From NCBI GenBank assembly GCA_016280345.1, contig JAEEGN010000208.1, forward strand, positions 1 to 9,125: a DNA stretch of 9,125 bases, written 5' to 3'. Shown here in pieces: positions 1 to 5,977 of the stretch. The notes under the pieces were generated by a model. The model saw only the letters and a program-made list of their open reading frames with translations. It ran no database searches and was not told the DNA's origin. Source of the stretch: Selenomonadaceae bacterium (GTDB lineage Bacteria; Bacillota; Negativicutes; Selenomonadales; Selenomonadaceae). Positions within the stretch are counted from its first letter, which is position 1; each line of letters starts with the position of its first letter. The translations under genes were made by a program, and so were the position numbers.

Positions 1-1
1 G

Positions 2-271
2 GCGGTGTTCCTGGCCGGGGCGGAGTGCCTCGTCACCGTGGACACCGGGCCGCTGCACGTGGCCCAGGCGGTGGGCTGCCGCACCGTGGCGATTTTCGGC
101 CCCACCGATCCTACGGTCTGGGGGCCCCGGGGCGAGCATGACACGATCCTTTACCATCAGCCGGGCTGCTCGCCCTGCTGGGGCCGGGGGAAGTGCCAGC
201 ACAGCTACGCCTGCGTCGGCAACACGACGGCCCGGGACATCATCCGGGCGGTAGAGGGGGAATCGCCATGA
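2..271 (+). CDS. GT9 glycosyltransferase (heptosyltransferase-like), C-terminal fragment
   Basis: This is the 3' end of a gene cut by the left window edge; about 89 residues remain and the true start lies outside. The fragment carries the end of the C-terminal Rossmann domain of ADP-heptose:LPS heptosyltransferases (GT9, WaaC/WaaF/WaaQ group): the nucleotide-sugar site VDTGPLHVA near the beginning, then AIFGPTDPTVWGP, then a four-cysteine segment CSPCWGRGKCQHSYAC close to the end. In the family such enzymes add L-glycero-D-manno-heptose, or another sugar, to the inner LPS core in the cytoplasm. The conserved Asp of the D-S/T-G motif is intact, so nothing suggests inactivity. Its stop codon overlaps the next start (ATGA, 268-271), indicating translational coupling. 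The GTG at position 5 is internal to the reading frame and is not the real start. Which core position it modifies cannot be told from a fragment. Confidence 0.88.
   Translation, partial: AVFLAGAECLVTVDTGPLHVAQAVGCRTVAIFGPTDPTVWGPRGEHDTILYHQPGCSPCWGRGKCQHSYACVGNTTARDIIRAVEGESP
254..260 (+). promoter_or_regulatory. Ribosome binding site fixing the GT2 start at 268
   Basis: GAGGGGG lies 7 bases before the ATG at 268, inside the end of the preceding GT9 gene. It decides between the ATG at 268 and an in-frame ATG at 193, which would add 25 residues that resemble no glycosyltransferase sequence and merely read the GT9 gene in another frame. Confidence 0.7.
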
Positions 272-1005
272 AGACGCTGGCGGTCATCGTCCTGGCCCGG
301 AACGAGGCGGAGAACATCGCCGATTGCCTGAAAACGGCGTCTTTCGCCGACGAGTTGCTGGTGGTGGACTCCGGCAGCGAGGACGGCACGTCGGACATCG
401 CCCGGGCCAACGGGGCGCGGGTGGTGGACCACCCGATGACGGAGGGCTTCGCCGCCCAGCGGAACTACGCCCTGACGCAGACGTCAGCGGACTGGGTGCT
501 CTACCTCGACGCCGACGAGCGCCTGTCGCCGGAGATCGGGCCCGAGGTACGGGCGGTCATGGCGGCGGGGCCGGTGGCCTGCTACGAGATCGAGCGCCAG
601 AACGTGGTCTTCGGCCAGCCCATGCGCTACGGGCCTCACCGGCCCGACTGGTCGCTGCGGCTTTTCCCGCGGCAGTCGGTGCGCTGGGAGGGCATCGTGC
701 ACGAGGTGGCCCGTTCCGGGGTGCCGGTACGGCGCCTACGGGCGGGAATGCTGCACTACACCTACACCCGCTGGAGCGATTACTTCGCCAAGTTCAACCG
801 CTACACGACGCTGGCGGCGGACGAGCTGCGCGCCCGGGGCCGTACCGTCGGCGGCGGGGCCATCCTCGCCCATTCGTTTTTCGCCTTCTTCCGCTCCTAC
901 GTTCTGCGGCAGGGCTTCCGGGAAGGGTTCCTGGGCCTCGTCATGTCGCTGATGGCCGGGGGCTACACGATGGTGAAATACCTGAAGCTGAAATACGGCG
1001 CCTGA
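268..1005 (+). CDS. Family 2 glycosyltransferase, WaaE/KdtX-like LPS core enzyme
   Basis: A 245-residue GT-A fold glycosyltransferase. The N-terminal strand VIVLARNEAENI (residues 6-17), the nucleotide-binding VVDSGSEDGT (32-41) and the metal-binding D81-A82-D83 followed by E84-R85 are classical GT2 motifs. The RHRPDW-like middle (GPHRPDWSLRLFPR), the HEV segment and the hydrophobic C-terminus ending in MVKYLKLKYGA are typical of the WaaE/KdtX group, which in enterobacteria transfers glucose to heptose I of the core. The sugar used here cannot be read from sequence. It probably acts on the cytoplasmic face of the inner membrane. The start overlaps the stop of the upstream GT9 gene (ATGA), and a GT9 gene follows 39 bases later, so the three appear to be one transcription unit for core assembly. 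Length is normal for the family. General class is secure; the exact acceptor is inference. Confidence 0.88.
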   Translation: MKTLAVIVLARNEAENIADCLKTASFADELLVVDSGSEDGTSDIARANGARVVDHPMTEGFAAQRNYALTQTSADWVLYLDADERLSPEIGPEVRAVMAAGPVACYEIERQNVVFGQPMRYGPHRPDWSLRLFPRQSVRWEGIVHEVARSGVPVRRLRAGMLHYTYTRWSDYFAKFNRYTTLAADELRARGRTVGGGAILAHSFFAFFRSYVLRQGFREGFLGLVMSLMAGGYTMVKYLKLKYGA

Positions 1006-1024
1006 GCCGCGACGGGCTGCCGCG

Positions 1025-1037
1025 CCTTTCGTAAAGG
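1025..1037 (+). promoter_or_regulatory. Small hairpin containing the ribosome site of the second GT9 gene
   Basis: CCTTT (1025-1029), a CGT loop and AAAGG (1033-1037) form a perfect 5-bp stem. The 3' arm continues into AAAGGA, the only Shine-Dalgarno candidate for the ATG at 1045. The hairpin could moderate initiation, but it is short and AT-containing and may be incidental. Confidence 0.35.
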
Positions 1038-1044
1038 ACGACCC

Positions 1045-2148
1045 ATGTACCAGAACATTCTCGTGATCAACCTCATGCACATCGGCGACCTGATGCTGGT
1101 GACGCCGGTCCTGCGGACGCTGCGGGCGAACTACCCGAAAGCCCGGCTGACGCTGCTGGCGGACAAGAAGCTGGCCGACCTGGTGCAGTACAATCCCCAT
1201 ATCGACGAATGCCTGCTGATCGACAAGAAGGGGGCCGACGACCGGCTGCCGGCGTTCCTGCGCTTCATCGGCAAGGTGCGGGCCAGGGGCTTCGATCTCG
1301 TCATCAACCTGCACCGCAACGAGCGGGCCTCGGCCCTGGCCGCCTTTTCCGGGGCCCGGCGCATCGTCGGCTACGCCCAGCGCGGCTTCTCGCTGTTCTT
1401 CGACGCGGTGCTGCCGAACAAGAAGGCCGTCATGCACCAGATCCATTCCCACTTCGAGGTGCTGACGAAAGCCTGCGGCGTGACGAAGATCGACGACGGC
1501 GGGCTGGAGATGGAACTGCCGCCGGGAGCCGACGACGAGGCCGCCCGCCTCTGGGCGGAGAATTTCCCCGACGGGCGGCGGGTGGTGGCCTTCAACATCG
1601 GGGCCAGCTGGCCTACGAAGCGCTGGCTCAGCGAATACTTCGCCCAATGCGCCGACGCGCTGGCGGACCGGGGCTACGCCATCGCCTTCTTCGGCGGGCC
1701 CATGGATGAGGATCTGGTGACCGAGTGCCGGGGGCGGATGAAGCGCGGGGACAGCGACCTCGTCCGCGTCTTCACCGGGAAACTTTCCCTCGGGGTGCTG
1801 GCTGCCATGCTGAAGCGCTGCGTGTTGTTCCTGACCACCGACTCGGGGCCGATGCACGTGGGCGTCGCCATGAACGTCCCCATCGTGACGATGTTCGGCG
1901 CCTCGCCGGTGCCGGGCTTTTACCCTTACGACGCCAAGGACGTGCTGATCAAGACGCCGGAATCCTGCCATCCCTGCGGCATCCACGTTTGCCCCAAAAA
2001 AGGGGAGGACCATCTCGGCTGCATGAAGCACATCCCGCCGGCGGTGGTCATGGAGCAGGTCGACCGCCTGCTGGCCGCCTATGAGGACCGGGTGGGCCAT
2101 ATCCCCCGGGTGTATGGACAATATCAGTGCCGTATTGTAGAATTATAG
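1045..2148 (+). CDS. GT9 glycosyltransferase, ADP-heptose:LPS heptosyltransferase-like
   Basis: A complete 367-residue GT-B enzyme of family GT9. The N-terminal glycine-rich segment NLMHIGDLMLVTPVLRTL holds D15, matching the catalytic Asp of WaaC. PTKRW contains K192, matching the Lys that contacts the donor phosphates. The donor-binding TTDSGPMHVG contains D266. The family's C-terminal cysteine segment is present (CHPCGIHVCPKKGEDHLGC, spacing C-x2-C-x4-C-x9-C). All key residues are intact, so activity is expected: transfer of a heptose, or similar sugar, to the growing inner core in the cytoplasm. The start is the ATG 7 bases after AAAGGA. The last ~13 residues (RVYGQYQCRIVEL) are encoded by unusually AT-rich DNA, which coincides with a promoter for the next gene. 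The particular heptosyltransferase (I, II, III or other) cannot be assigned. Confidence 0.9.
   Translation: MYQNILVINLMHIGDLMLVTPVLRTLRANYPKARLTLLADKKLADLVQYNPHIDECLLIDKKGADDRLPAFLRFIGKVRARGFDLVINLHRNERASALAAFSGARRIVGYAQRGFSLFFDAVLPNKKAVMHQIHSHFEVLTKACGVTKIDDGGLEMELPPGADDEAARLWAENFPDGRRVVAFNIGASWPTKRWLSEYFAQCADALADRGYAIAFFGGPMDEDLVTECRGRMKRGDSDLVRVFTGKLSLGVLAAMLKRCVLFLTTDSGPMHVGVAMNVPIVTMFGASPVPGFYPYDAKDVLIKTPESCHPCGIHVCPKKGEDHLGCMKHIPPAVVMEQVDRLLAAYEDRVGHIPRVYGQYQCRIVEL
2115..2143 (+). promoter_or_regulatory. Sigma-70-type promoter for rfaE1 and downstream genes
   Basis: TGGACA (2115-2120) and TAGAAT (2138-2143) each differ by one base from the -35 and -10 consensus and are separated by exactly 17 bases. 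They lie in the only clearly AT-rich patch of the interior, across the last codons of the GT9 gene. Transcription would begin near 2150, giving a leader of about 48 bases before the rfaE1 ATG. The match is good for a GC-rich genome, but no experiment supports it. Confidence 0.6.
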
Positions 2149-2166
2149 GCGATTATCGAAATCATC

Positions 2167-2180
2167 GCGGCTGACGCCGC
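2167..2180 (+). other. Leader hairpin just before the rfaE1 ribosome site
   Basis: GCGGC, a TGAC loop and GCCGC form a perfect 5-bp GC stem one base before the ribosome site GGAGGGG (2182-2188). A competing pairing, GCGAT (2149-2153) with ATCGC (2164-2168), shares bases with it, so the two are mutually exclusive. With the promoter at 2115-2143 both would be in the 5' leader. The size is modest and a regulatory role is only a possibility. Confidence 0.35.
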
Positions 2181-2197
2181 CGGAGGGGAAGACTGCC

Positions 2198-3205
2198 ATG
2201 ACGCGAACCAGGAATACGTTGGACCGGGCGCAGGTGCTGGATTTCGTCGAAAAAGGCACCCGCAGCCGCCGCCTGCTGGTGGTGGGCGACGTCATGCTGG
2301 ACAAATATTTCTACGGCGAGGTCACGCGCATCTCGCCCGAGGCCCCGGTGCCGGTGACGCGGGTCCTGCGGCAGAAAGAGACGATGGGCGGCGCCGCCAA
2401 CGTGGTCCACAACCTGGCCCGGCTGGGGGCGCAGGTCTGGATCGGCGGCGTCATCGGCGACGATTACCACGGCGGGAGCCTGGTGAAGCAGCTGGAGGAG
2501 CAGGGTGTCCACACCGGGGGCCTGGTTCGGACGGCGGCGCCAACGACGACGAAGGTACGCGTCATCGGCGGCCACCAGCAGATGATGCGGCTGGATTTCG
2601 AGGATGCCCGCCCGCTGGCGGGGCGCGACGCGACGCGGCTGCTGAAGGATATCCGGGGCCGTTTTGCCGCCGGCCTCGACGCCGTCATCATCTCCGACTA
2701 CGGCAAGGGCGTCGTGACCGGCGAGGTCTGCGCCGCCGTCATCGGCGAGGCGGCCCGGCGGGCGGTGCCGGTCATCGTCGATCCCAAGGGGCGGGACTGG
2801 ATCCGCTACGCCGGGGCCGACTACATCACGCCGAACCTCAAGGAGCTCAACGAGGTTCAGCCGTCGCCGGTGCCCAACGAGGACGAGCCGGTGTGGAAAG
2901 CCGCCCGTTACGCCATGCGGAAGTTCCGCATCCGGGGCATGCTGGCCACCCGCTCCGAGTGCGGCATGTCGCTGATCCGGCCCCGTCTCGCCGTGCATCT
3001 GCCCACGAAGGCCCAGGAAGTCTTTGACGTGTCCGGCGCCGGCGATACCGTGATTGCCGCCTTTTCCCTGGCCCTGGCCGGGGGGCTGCCCCCGGCGGCG
3101 GCAGCCTGGCTTTCCAATCTCGCCGCCAGCATCGTGGTGGCGAAACTCGGCACCTACGCCGTGAGCCGCGAGGAGCTGCTGGCGGCCCTCAAGACCGCCT
3201 GGTGA
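2198..3205 (+). CDS. rfaE1: D-glycero-beta-D-manno-heptose-7-phosphate kinase, stand-alone
   Basis: A 335-residue PfkB-family sugar kinase closely matching the N-terminal half of E. coli HldE (RfaE). It phosphorylates D-glycero-D-manno-heptose 7-phosphate at C1 to give the 1,7-bisphosphate in the ADP-heptose pathway, in the cytoplasm. Visible signatures are VVGDVMLDKYFYG, RISPEAPVPV, MGGAANVVHNLARLG, VDPKG, the Mg-ATP region TPNLKEL (N213, E216) and the C-terminal DVSGAGDT with catalytic base D283. The protein stops where the kinase domain stops, so the fused cytidylyltransferase-like domain of enterobacterial HldE is absent. This is the split HldA/RfaE1 arrangement, which needs a separate HldC/RfaE2. 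The start is supported by GGAGGGG 9 bases upstream. It is the first gene after the predicted promoter and is followed after 64 bases by waaL. Also called hldA. Confidence 0.95.
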   Translation: MTRTRNTLDRAQVLDFVEKGTRSRRLLVVGDVMLDKYFYGEVTRISPEAPVPVTRVLRQKETMGGAANVVHNLARLGAQVWIGGVIGDDYHGGSLVKQLEEQGVHTGGLVRTAAPTTTKVRVIGGHQQMMRLDFEDARPLAGRDATRLLKDIRGRFAAGLDAVIISDYGKGVVTGEVCAAVIGEAARRAVPVIVDPKGRDWIRYAGADYITPNLKELNEVQPSPVPNEDEPVWKAARYAMRKFRIRGMLATRSECGMSLIRPRLAVHLPTKAQEVFDVSGAGDTVIAAFSLALAGGLPPAAAAWLSNLAASIVVAKLGTYAVSREELLAALKTAW

Positions 3206-3232
3206 CGGCTCTCCGGATCGTTCCACGAATCC

Positions 3233-3255
3233 GCGCTTTCCCCGAAAGCGCTTTC
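3233..3255 (+). repeat. Overlapping inverted and direct repeat before waaL
   Basis: GCGCTTTC (3233-3240), CCC, then GAAAGCGC (3244-3251) is a perfect 8-bp inverted repeat with a 3-base loop. Its right arm is also half of a 12-base perfect palindrome, GAAAGCGCTTTC (3244-3255), so GCGCTTTCC occurs twice (3233-3241 and 3248-3256). Only TTT follows the hairpin, too short a U-run for a convincing terminator. It sits 1 base before the waaL ribosome site; partial attenuation, RNA processing or translational control are possible. Confidence 0.6.
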
Positions 3256-3256
3256 C

Positions 3257-3264
3257 GGGAGGGG
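3257..3264 (+). promoter_or_regulatory. Ribosome binding site supporting the waaL TTG start
   Basis: GGGAGGGG ends 5 bases before the TTG at 3270. It is strong and well placed, and no in-frame ATG occurs until about residue 89, so it decides the start. The CCCC at 3240-3243 in the upstream repeat could pair with it in an alternative fold. Confidence 0.65.
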
Positions 3265-3269
3265 ATCGA

Positions 3270-4475
3270 TTGACAAAAGAAGCCCGTATCGAGCGGCTGG
3301 AGCAGTGGATTTTTAACCTGCTCTGCGCCTTTTCCCTTTTCTGCAGCCTGTCCAACGGGCTGACCAACGTGGCCCTGGGCCTCATCTGCCCGCTGTTCCT
3401 CTATCGGCTTTATCTGGGGCCGGTGGACTGGCGCTCCGTGATCCGGATTGACCGCGGCATCTTCGCCTGCATCGGCGCCTTCATCGCGGTGGCGTTCCTG
3501 GCCACGCTGGGCTCGCCGGAGTTCGCCAAGGGCGCCATGATCTTCCTGAACTACAACATTTACCGGATGCTGCCCTTCGCCATCACCCTGCTCTGGGTCC
3601 GGGACAAGAAGCGGCTCTGGCTGCTGGTCTCGCTGTTTTTGCTGTCCGTTTTCGTCAACAACCTCATCACCATCGGGCAGGGACTCTGGGCGGCGGATAC
3701 GATGGGACGTCGCTTCCACGGCGTCATCAGCCCCATGGCCCAGGCGGGGCTGCTGTCGGCGGTGATCCCGGTGCTTTTCCTGGCGACGGTGCGGCGCGCC
3801 GGGGGACGCTTCTTTCCGCTGATTCCGGTCATGCTGCTGGCCGCCGTTGCCGCCCTGCTGTTCAACGGGACCCGGGGCGCCTGGCTGGCGGTGGCGGTCA
3901 CGACGCCGGTCACGCTGGCCTTCGTGGTGAAGGACCGGAAGCGGTACTTCGCCGGCATCCTGACGGCGCTCCTCTTAGGGACGGTGATATTCGCCGCCGT
4001 CCCCTCCTTCCGCGCCCGGCTGGCCACCCTGGGCCAGGCGAATTTCCAGTCCAATTCCGAGCGCGTACTGATGTGGAAGAGCGCCTGGCACATGTTCGAG
4101 GACCATCCGCTTCTCGGCATCGGCGTCGGCCATTACTCCAAGGCCTACAAGACCGAGTACATCCTGCCCGAGGCCAAGGAGCGGCGTCAGGGCCACGCCC
4201 ACAGCAACGTCATGCAGATGCTGGCGGAGCGCGGGGCGCTGGGATTCCTGACTTTCATCGCCATGTGGGGGTACTTCATGTTTTTCGGCATTTCCGGCTG
4301 GCTGCGGACGCGCCAGACGGCGTATCTCGTCTTTTTCGCCATCGTCCTCGGCGTCATGCTCCAGGGCCTCACCGAGTACAACCTGGGGACCGTGGTGGTT
4401 TCCAAATGCTATTGGTTTTCGCTGGCGATCGCCCTGCAGTGGATCGCCCTGACCAGGAAGGGGAATGAGAAATGA
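3270..4475 (+). CDS. waaL: O-antigen ligase family membrane protein (WaaL-like)
   Basis: A 401-residue polytopic inner-membrane protein with roughly ten to twelve hydrophobic segments and one large hydrophilic loop (about residues 245-325) before the last group of helices, the usual WaaL/Wzy_C layout. The loop and its flank carry HPLLGIGVGHY and HSNVMQMLAERGALG, which fits the ligase motif H-[NSQ]-x9-G-x2-G exactly (H311, G322, G325). R202 in FNGTRGAWLA matches the conserved Arg region. The family transfers undecaprenyl-linked glycan to lipid A-core at the periplasmic face. Position between heptose-pathway genes supports ligase over polymerase (Wzy), though the two share a fold and no O-antigen genes are visible here. 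It begins with TTG behind a strong ribosome site and its stop overlaps the hldD start (ATGA at 4472-4475). Substrate is unknown. Confidence 0.85.
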   Translation: MTKEARIERLEQWIFNLLCAFSLFCSLSNGLTNVALGLICPLFLYRLYLGPVDWRSVIRIDRGIFACIGAFIAVAFLATLGSPEFAKGAMIFLNYNIYRMLPFAITLLWVRDKKRLWLLVSLFLLSVFVNNLITIGQGLWAADTMGRRFHGVISPMAQAGLLSAVIPVLFLATVRRAGGRFFPLIPVMLLAAVAALLFNGTRGAWLAVAVTTPVTLAFVVKDRKRYFAGILTALLLGTVIFAAVPSFRARLATLGQANFQSNSERVLMWKSAWHMFEDHPLLGIGVGHYSKAYKTEYILPEAKERRQGHAHSNVMQMLAERGALGFLTFIAMWGYFMFFGISGWLRTRQTAYLVFFAIVLGVMLQGLTEYNLGTVVVSKCYWFSLAIALQWIALTRKGNEK

Positions 4476-5443
4476 TCATCGTGACCGGCGGCGCCGGCTT
4501 CATCGGCAGCAATCTCGTCAAGGAACTCAACCGCCAGGGGCGCGACGACATCCTGATCGTCGACGACCTCAAGGACGGGCAGAACTACAAGAACCTTCGC
4601 GGGCTCAAGTTCCTCGACTACCGCTACAAGGACGATTTCCTCGAGAGCGTCGAGAACGACGATTTCGACGGCACGGACGTGGACGCCATCTTCCACGAAG
4701 GGGCCTGCTCCGATACGATGGAGTACGACGTCAACTACATGATGAGCGTCAACTACGAATATTCCAAGACCATGCTCCATTATTCCCTGGAGCACCGGAT
4801 TCCCTTCTTTTACGCTTCCTCGGCTTCAACGTACGGCGCCGGGGCGAACGGCTTCACCGAGGGGGACGATTGCGAGGACGCGCTGAATCCCTACGCCTTC
4901 TCCAAGCTGGCCTTTGACCGCTACGTGCGCCAGATCCTGCCCGAGGCCCGGAGCCGCGTGGTGGGGCTGCGCTACTTCAACGTCTACGGTCCCCAGGAAC
5001 ATCACAAGGGGAAGATGGCCTCGATCTTCTATCAGCTCTACCACCAGATCAAAGAGGAAGGACGGGCGAGGCTCTTCGAGGGCTACGACGGGTACGGGCC
5101 CGGCGAGCAGCGCCGCGACTTCATTTACGTCAAGGACGTGGTGAAAGTCAATCTCTGGTTCTGGCGGGAGAAAGGCCCCAGCGGCATCTTCAACTGCGGC
5201 ACGGGAAAGGCGCACACTTACAACGAAGCGGCCCGGGCCGTCATCGACGCCCTCGGGACGGGCAGCATCGAGTACCGTCCTTTCCCGGACGTGCTCAAGG
5301 GCAAGTACCAGTCTTTCACCGAGGCCGATACGGCGCAGCTCCTGGCGGCGGGCTACGACGGCGGCTTTTATGAAATGCGGGACGCGGTGAAGGAGTACTG
5401 CGACTTCCTCGACGCCGGCGGGTACTTCGTCTATGGCAGGTAA
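4472..5443 (+). CDS. hldD: ADP-L-glycero-D-manno-heptose 6-epimerase
   Basis: A 323-residue extended short-chain dehydrogenase that aligns throughout with E. coli HldD (RfaD). It converts ADP-D-glycero-D-manno-heptose to the L-glycero form used by heptosyltransferases, acting in the cytoplasm with bound NADP. Seen directly: the Rossmann TGGAGFIGSN (5-14), FHEGACSDT (74-82), ASSAST with S116/S117 (the catalytic Ser region), Y141 and K145 of the YxxxK pair, RYFNVYGP, RDFIYVKDV, and FPDVLKGKYQ near the end. Length is close to the E. coli enzyme (310), with a short insertion around GYDGYGPGEQ and a short C-terminal extension. It overlaps the waaL stop by four bases and the gmhB start by 11 bases, so the three genes look translationally coupled. 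Also called rfaD. No anomalous residues were seen in the active site. Confidence 0.96.
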   Translation: MIIVTGGAGFIGSNLVKELNRQGRDDILIVDDLKDGQNYKNLRGLKFLDYRYKDDFLESVENDDFDGTDVDAIFHEGACSDTMEYDVNYMMSVNYEYSKTMLHYSLEHRIPFFYASSASTYGAGANGFTEGDDCEDALNPYAFSKLAFDRYVRQILPEARSRVVGLRYFNVYGPQEHHKGKMASIFYQLYHQIKEEGRARLFEGYDGYGPGEQRRDFIYVKDVVKVNLWFWREKGPSGIFNCGTGKAHTYNEAARAVIDALGTGSIEYRPFPDVLKGKYQSFTEADTAQLLAAGYDGGFYEMRDAVKEYCDFLDAGGYFVYGR

Positions 5444-5966
5444 AGCCCTGTTCCTCGACCGGGACGGCACGCTGAACGTCGATACGGACTTCCTGCACCG
5501 CATCGAGGACTTCGTCTGGCTGCCGGGGGCGCCGGAGGCCGTGCGCTGGGCCAACGACCGCGGCTACCTCGTCATCGTCGTCACCAACCAGAGCGGCGTT
5601 GCCCGGGGCTATTTCCCCGAGGAGGACGTGCGGCGGCTCCACGACTGGATGAACGAGGACCTGAAGCGCTTCGGCGCCCATATCGACGCTTTTTACTACT
5701 GCCCGCACCTGCCGGACGGGCCGCTTCCTGCCTACGCGAAGGTCTGCGATTATCGAAAGCCCAAGCCCGGCCTCATTGAGGCCGCCTGCCGCGACTACGA
5801 CATCGACCGGGGGGCGTCGCTGCTCATCGGCGACGCCGCCCGGGACGTGGAGTGCGCCCAGCGGGCCGGGGTGCGGGGCGTGCGCTATACGGGCGGGAGC
5901 CTGCTGGACCTCGTCGTGAAAGAGCTTTCCGGCGGCGGGGCCCCACCGCCGCCCGCCGCCGGCTGA
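5433..5966 (+). CDS. gmhB: D-glycero-beta-D-manno-heptose-1,7-bisphosphate 7-phosphatase
   Basis: A 177-residue HAD-superfamily phosphatase of the GmhB/histidinol-phosphatase group. It removes the C7 phosphate after RfaE1 action, before nucleotide activation. Motif I is FLDRDGTLN with nucleophile D9 and acid/base D11; motif II is VTNQSGVARG (T51); K109 lies in RKPKPG; motif IV is LIGDAARD (D134, D138). The substrate-specificity loop normally binds zinc through C-x-H and C-x-C; here C90, H92 and C105 are present but the fourth position is Y107 (VCDYRKP instead of the usual CDCRKP). The start lies 11 bases inside hldD and has only a weak GGCGGG ribosome site, consistent with coupling. The tail GGGAPPPPAAG is Gly/Pro-rich and is encoded by one side and loop of a long GC hairpin. 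The pathway context makes heptose bisphosphate the likely substrate; histidinol phosphate is a less likely alternative. Confidence 0.92.
   Translation: MAGKALFLDRDGTLNVDTDFLHRIEDFVWLPGAPEAVRWANDRGYLVIVVTNQSGVARGYFPEEDVRRLHDWMNEDLKRFGAHIDAFYYCPHLPDGPLPAYAKVCDYRKPKPGLIEAACRDYDIDRGASLLIGDAARDVECAQRAGVRGVRYTGGSLLDLVVKELSGGGAPPPPAAG
5929..5962 (+). repeat. Long GC-only hairpin at the gmhB/GT8 junction
   Basis: CCGGCGGCGGG (5929-5939) and CCCGCCGCCGG (5952-5962) are perfect 11-bp inverted repeats separated by 12 bases. The structure ends two bases before the gmhB stop codon (5964-5966) and six before the GT8 ribosome site GGAG (5968-5971). No T-run follows, so it is not a canonical intrinsic terminator. 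A role in RNA stability, ribosome pausing or coupling is inferred only. Confidence 0.6.
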
Positions 5967-5977
5967 CGGAGAACGCT

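Noticed and set aside
193..267. An upstream ATG that would extend the GT2 protein by 25 residues.
   Set aside because: The extra residues read the GT9 gene in another frame and do not fit GT2 N-termini; a strong ribosome site serves the ATG at 268.
736..2121. A 461-codon minus-strand open frame opposite the GT2 and GT9 genes.
   Set aside because: Same antisense artefact: no recognisable domain, no ribosome site, and full overlap with conserved genes.
2162..3385. A 407-codon minus-strand open frame opposite rfaE1.
   Set aside because: Composition and position mark it as a shadow of the kinase gene.
2149..5758. A 13-base direct repeat GCGATTATCGAAA at 2149-2161 and 5746-5758.
   Set aside because: One such match is expected by chance in about 9 kb; the second copy lies within conserved gmhB codons.
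5852..5977. An upstream in-frame extension of the GT8 protein.
   Set aside because: It overlaps gmhB out of frame, is Arg/Gly/Ala-rich without family similarity, and GGAG at 5968-5971 fits the start at 5978.
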